7,082 bases of DNA from an uncultured Gammaproteobacteria bacterium (GTDB taxonomy: Bacteria; Pseudomonadota; Gammaproteobacteria; Pseudomonadales; Azotimanducaceae_A). The DNA lies in contig CAJWGQ010000151.1 of NCBI GenBank assembly GCA_913041025.1, positions 1-7,082 of the forward strand, given 5' to 3'. Shown here in pieces: positions 4,793 through 7,082 of this stretch. Position numbers and translations under genes: made by a program. Within the stretch, counting starts at the first letter, position 1. Each line of letters begins with the position of its first letter. Under the pieces are notes generated by a model. It had not been told where the DNA came from. It made no database searches and saw nothing but the letters and a program-made list of their open reading frames with translations.

Positions 4793-6172
4793 ATGAATGC
4801 AGTTAATGGATCTCTGATAGACCTGATCGGAAAAACTCCGATGCTCAAAATTAACACCTTTGATACAGGGCCTTGTGAGCTTTATCTTAAACTTGAAAAC
4901 CAAAATCCTGGAGGATCGATTAAGGATCGGATTGGGTTGTCAATTATTCAGGAAGCAGAGAGGTCCGGTGAGTTACTTCCTGGGGGGACGATCGTTGAGG
5001 CTACAGCCGGAAACACGGGCATCGGGCTTGCCCTGGTGGCCGCGTTAAAGGGATATCAGTTGATTCTCGTCATTCCGGACAAGATGAGCCGTGAGAAGAT
5101 CCTCCACTTAGAGGGGCTCGGGGCTAAAATCATTATCACGCGCTCTGACGTGTCGAAAGGTCACCCCGAATACTATCAAGATCTTGCCAAGAGCATTGCA
5201 GAACAAACTCCTAATTCATTTCTGGCTAACCAGTTTTCAAATCCTGCCAACGCGCTTGCGCACAGAACGACTACCGGTCCAGAAATTTGGGATCAAATGA
5301 ATGGAGAAGTTGATGCCATCGTGGCTGGAGTTGGTTCCGGGGGTACGGCAGCTGGATTGGCCGAATTTTTTAAAGAGAAAAAGTCGGATATTGAGATGGT
5401 CATTGCCGACCCCGAGGGTTCGGTGGTGGCTGACGCTGTGATCAGCGGCCACTACAAGTATGAGGGCGGTTCTTGGATGGTAGAAGGAGTCGGAGAGGAT
5501 TTTATACCCACAAATGTGGACCTTTCCCTTCTCGATGACGCGGTCACGGTTAAAGATTCAGAGGCCTTCGGCACGGTAAAAGAGTTACTTCAAAACGAAG
5601 GCATATTAGCCGGCTCTTCCAGTGGGACTCTCATAGGCGGGGCGATCAAATGGTGTCAGAAACAGACAACTCCTAAGAAAGTGGTGACCTTTGTATGTGA
5701 TACGGGAAACAAGTACTTATCCAAGGCTTTCAACAAGGCCTGGCTCAAGGATAACGGTCTAGTGAGTTTGCCTAAACATGGCAATTTGTTGGATCTAATT
5801 AGTAAGCGAGCAGACCAAGGCGAGATGGTAAGCGTGACGACAGAGAACACTTTGCTTACCGCTTACAATCGAATGAGAGGATCAGATGTCTCTCAACTTC
5901 CTGTGATCGATGACGGACGCTTGGTTGGGATATTGGATGAAGAAGACTTACTGATGAATGTTTATCGTAATGAAAGTCTTTTCTCTGAAACAGTAAGCTC
6001 GGTGATGGTTTCGGAGCTTGAAACCCTCGACGTTCAATCCGACGAAGCCAAACTTTATGAAACTCTATCCAACGGGAAGGTTGCGATTATGTTTGATAAG
6101 GAAAGTTTCGTAGGTTTTATTACAAAAGTTGATCTGATTAACAGATATAAAAGTGCTTTTGCATTAGGCTAA
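4793..6172 (+). CDS. cbs: Cystathionine beta-synthase (PLP-dependent), with C-terminal CBS-domain pair
   Basis: This 459-residue cytosolic enzyme is predicted to condense serine and homocysteine to cystathionine, the first step of reverse transsulfuration. The fold-type II PLP core covers about residues 5-320. Visible motifs are NPGGSIKDR (38-46) with Schiff-base K44, the substrate loop TAGNTG (71-76), the phosphate-binding GVGSGGT (179-185), the CBS signature EGVGEDFIPTNVD (231-243), and GSSSG (274-278). A Bateman module of two CBS domains fills about 340-392 and 398-455, as in CBS enzymes and unlike plain cysteine synthases (CysK, CysM). The N-terminus begins directly at the catalytic domain, so the haem-binding extension of mammalian CBS is absent. 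The start ATG has only a distant GGA (4778-4780). The gene stops 5 bp before the gamma-lyase/synthase gene and must be co-transcribed with it. Whether the Bateman module senses S-adenosylmethionine cannot be read from the sequence. Confidence 0.93.
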   Translation: MNAVNGSLIDLIGKTPMLKINTFDTGPCELYLKLENQNPGGSIKDRIGLSIIQEAERSGELLPGGTIVEATAGNTGIGLALVAALKGYQLILVIPDKMSREKILHLEGLGAKIIITRSDVSKGHPEYYQDLAKSIAEQTPNSFLANQFSNPANALAHRTTTGPEIWDQMNGEVDAIVAGVGSGGTAAGLAEFFKEKKSDIEMVIADPEGSVVADAVISGHYKYEGGSWMVEGVGEDFIPTNVDLSLLDDAVTVKDSEAFGTVKELLQNEGILAGSSSGTLIGGAIKWCQKQTTPKKVVTFVCDTGNKYLSKAFNKAWLKDNGLVSLPKHGNLLDLISKRADQGEMVSVTTENTLLTAYNRMRGSDVSQLPVIDDGRLVGILDEEDLLMNVYRNESLFSETVSSVMVSELETLDVQSDEAKLYETLSNGKVAIMFDKESFVGFITKVDLINRYKSAFALG

Positions 6173-6177
6173 GCGCA

Positions 6178-7082
6178 ATGGAAAAAGATGATCAGAGCTA
6201 TCAATTCGCCACTAAAGCGATTCACTCGGGACAAGAGCCGGATCCAACTACAGGAGCGGTGATCGGACCAATTTATGCGACGTCGACTTACGCGCAGGAG
6301 AGCCCGGGTGTCTTCAAGGGCTATGACTACTCAAGAACCAGTAACCCCACCAGAAAATCGCTAGAGGATTGCATTGCGGACCTAGAGTCGGGTGGGACAG
6401 GATTCGCCTTTGCTTCTGGTATGGCGGCTACAGCGACAATCCTTGAGATGCTCGACTCAGGCGATCACGTTATCAGCATGGATGATGTCTACGGAGGCAC
6501 TTACCGTTTATTTGAAAACGTTCGTAAAAGGTCGGCGGGTATCGAGTTTTCGTTTGCGAACTTAAGCGATCCAGAGAGCCTCGGGGCTAATTTAAAAGAA
6601 AACACGAAAATGATTTGGGTTGAAAGCCCGTCTAATCCGTTATTGAAAATAGTAGACCTTCGTGCAGTAAGCGCATTTGCAAAAGACCATGGACTAATTA
6701 CGGTTTGCGACAACACCTTTTGTTCGCCATACATTCAAAAGCCAATCGAGTTAGGTTTTGACGTAGTAGTTCATTCGGCTACTAAGTACCTAAATGGGCA
6801 TTCTGATGTGGTTGGTGGAATTGCCGTTTGCTCGAAAGAACGCCAAGATTTGGCCGAGCAGCTTGGCTTTCTGTCCAATTCAGTTGGTTCCATCATGAGC
6901 CCGTTTGATAGCTTTTTGGTACTTAGAAGTTTGAAAACTTTACCGGTTCGAATGCAGCGACATTGCGAAAATGGGGCGGAAGTTGCTGCGTTTCTTCAAT
7001 CTCATGAAGCCGTTAGCCGAGTGTACTATCCTGGTTTGTCCGATCATCCTAATCACGCAGTCGCAAAATCTCAGATGAATGG
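6178..7082 (+). CDS. Cystathionine gamma-lyase / gamma-synthase family PLP enzyme (3' end missing)
   Basis: The frame is open from the ATG at 6178 to the window edge, giving 301 codons of an expected 380-400. It is a Cys/Met-metabolism PLP enzyme of fold type I. GYDYSRTSNPTR (48-59) holds the Tyr and Arg that bind the cofactor phosphate of the neighbouring subunit. ASGMAA is at 79-84, VYGG with the ring-stacking Y105 at 104-107, and ESPSNP at 149-154. CDNTF (177-181) includes D178, which contacts the pyridine nitrogen, and SATKYLNGHSD (200-210) carries the PLP lysine K203. Located 5 bp after cystathionine beta-synthase, it most likely works as a gamma-lyase, splitting cystathionine to cysteine, 2-oxobutyrate and ammonia. 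A gamma-synthase (transfer to homocysteine synthesis) is the alternative. The C-terminal residues that would help separate the two are outside the window. The Shine-Dalgarno sequence is weak (AGG, 6166-6168), suggesting translational coupling. Confidence 0.93.
   Translation, partial: MEKDDQSYQFATKAIHSGQEPDPTTGAVIGPIYATSTYAQESPGVFKGYDYSRTSNPTRKSLEDCIADLESGGTGFAFASGMAATATILEMLDSGDHVISMDDVYGGTYRLFENVRKRSAGIEFSFANLSDPESLGANLKENTKMIWVESPSNPLLKIVDLRAVSAFAKDHGLITVCDNTFCSPYIQKPIELGFDVVVHSATKYLNGHSDVVGGIAVCSKERQDLAEQLGFLSNSVGSIMSPFDSFLVLRSLKTLPVRMQRHCENGAEVAAFLQSHEAVSRVYYPGLSDHPNHAVAKSQMN

Noticed and set aside
4793..6172. Cysteine synthase (CysK/CysM) as identity of the PLP enzyme
   Set aside because: The segment EGVGEDFIPTNVD, the length of 459 residues and the C-terminal CBS-domain pair fit cystathionine beta-synthase; the adjoining gamma-lyase-type gene agrees.

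Overview
The window looks like chromosomal DNA from a Gram-negative bacterium, most likely a gammaproteobacterium. The base composition is moderate by eye. Four of the predicted proteins carry export signals, one of them with a lipobox. The cystathionine beta-synthase/cystathionine gamma-lyase pair resembles, from memory, the adjacent pair in Pseudomonas and Xanthomonas. No rRNA, tRNA, CRISPR array, insertion sequence, integrase or phage gene was seen. The taxonomic guess is inference only.

Layout, left to right. (1) Positions 1-126 hold the possible 3' end of a gene entering from the left, followed by about 260 bp of noncoding DNA. (2) A phytanoyl-CoA dioxygenase family Fe(II)/2-oxoglutarate oxygenase (389-1273, +) is followed closely by a 69-residue two-helix membrane protein (1319-1528, +). 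(3) A convergent junction with a short hairpin leads to a large exported HExxH metallopeptidase-like protein with C-terminal TPR-type repeats (1599-3074, -). (4) A divergent gene for a small secreted four-cysteine protein (3048-3539, +) has its 5' end overlapping the 5' end of the peptidase gene by 27 bp. (5) A second convergent junction carries a perfect 7-bp hairpin. It is followed by a minus-strand two-gene operon: a LapG-like bacterial transglutaminase-like cysteine protease, predicted to be a lipoprotein (3827-4522, -), then a small exported protein (3559-3810, -). (6) A 270-bp upstream region containing a candidate minus-strand promoter separates this from a tight plus-strand operon. That operon encodes cystathionine beta-synthase (4793-6172) and a cystathionine gamma-lyase/synthase family enzyme (6178 to the window end, incomplete).

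How the genes fit together. The right-hand pair is a reverse transsulfuration module: homocysteine plus serine gives cystathionine, which is then cleaved to cysteine. The middle of the window (about 1.6-4.5 kb) is a cluster of exported proteins: two protease-like enzymes and two small secreted proteins of unknown function. The most interesting lead is the LapG-like protease with a small exported co-transcribed partner that contains two Ala-Ala pairs. LapG proteases are known to cut adhesins at a di-alanine site. No LapD-like receptor or LapA-like adhesin gene is visible here. I see no clear evidence for a wholly new system; the candidates are listed as hypotheses.
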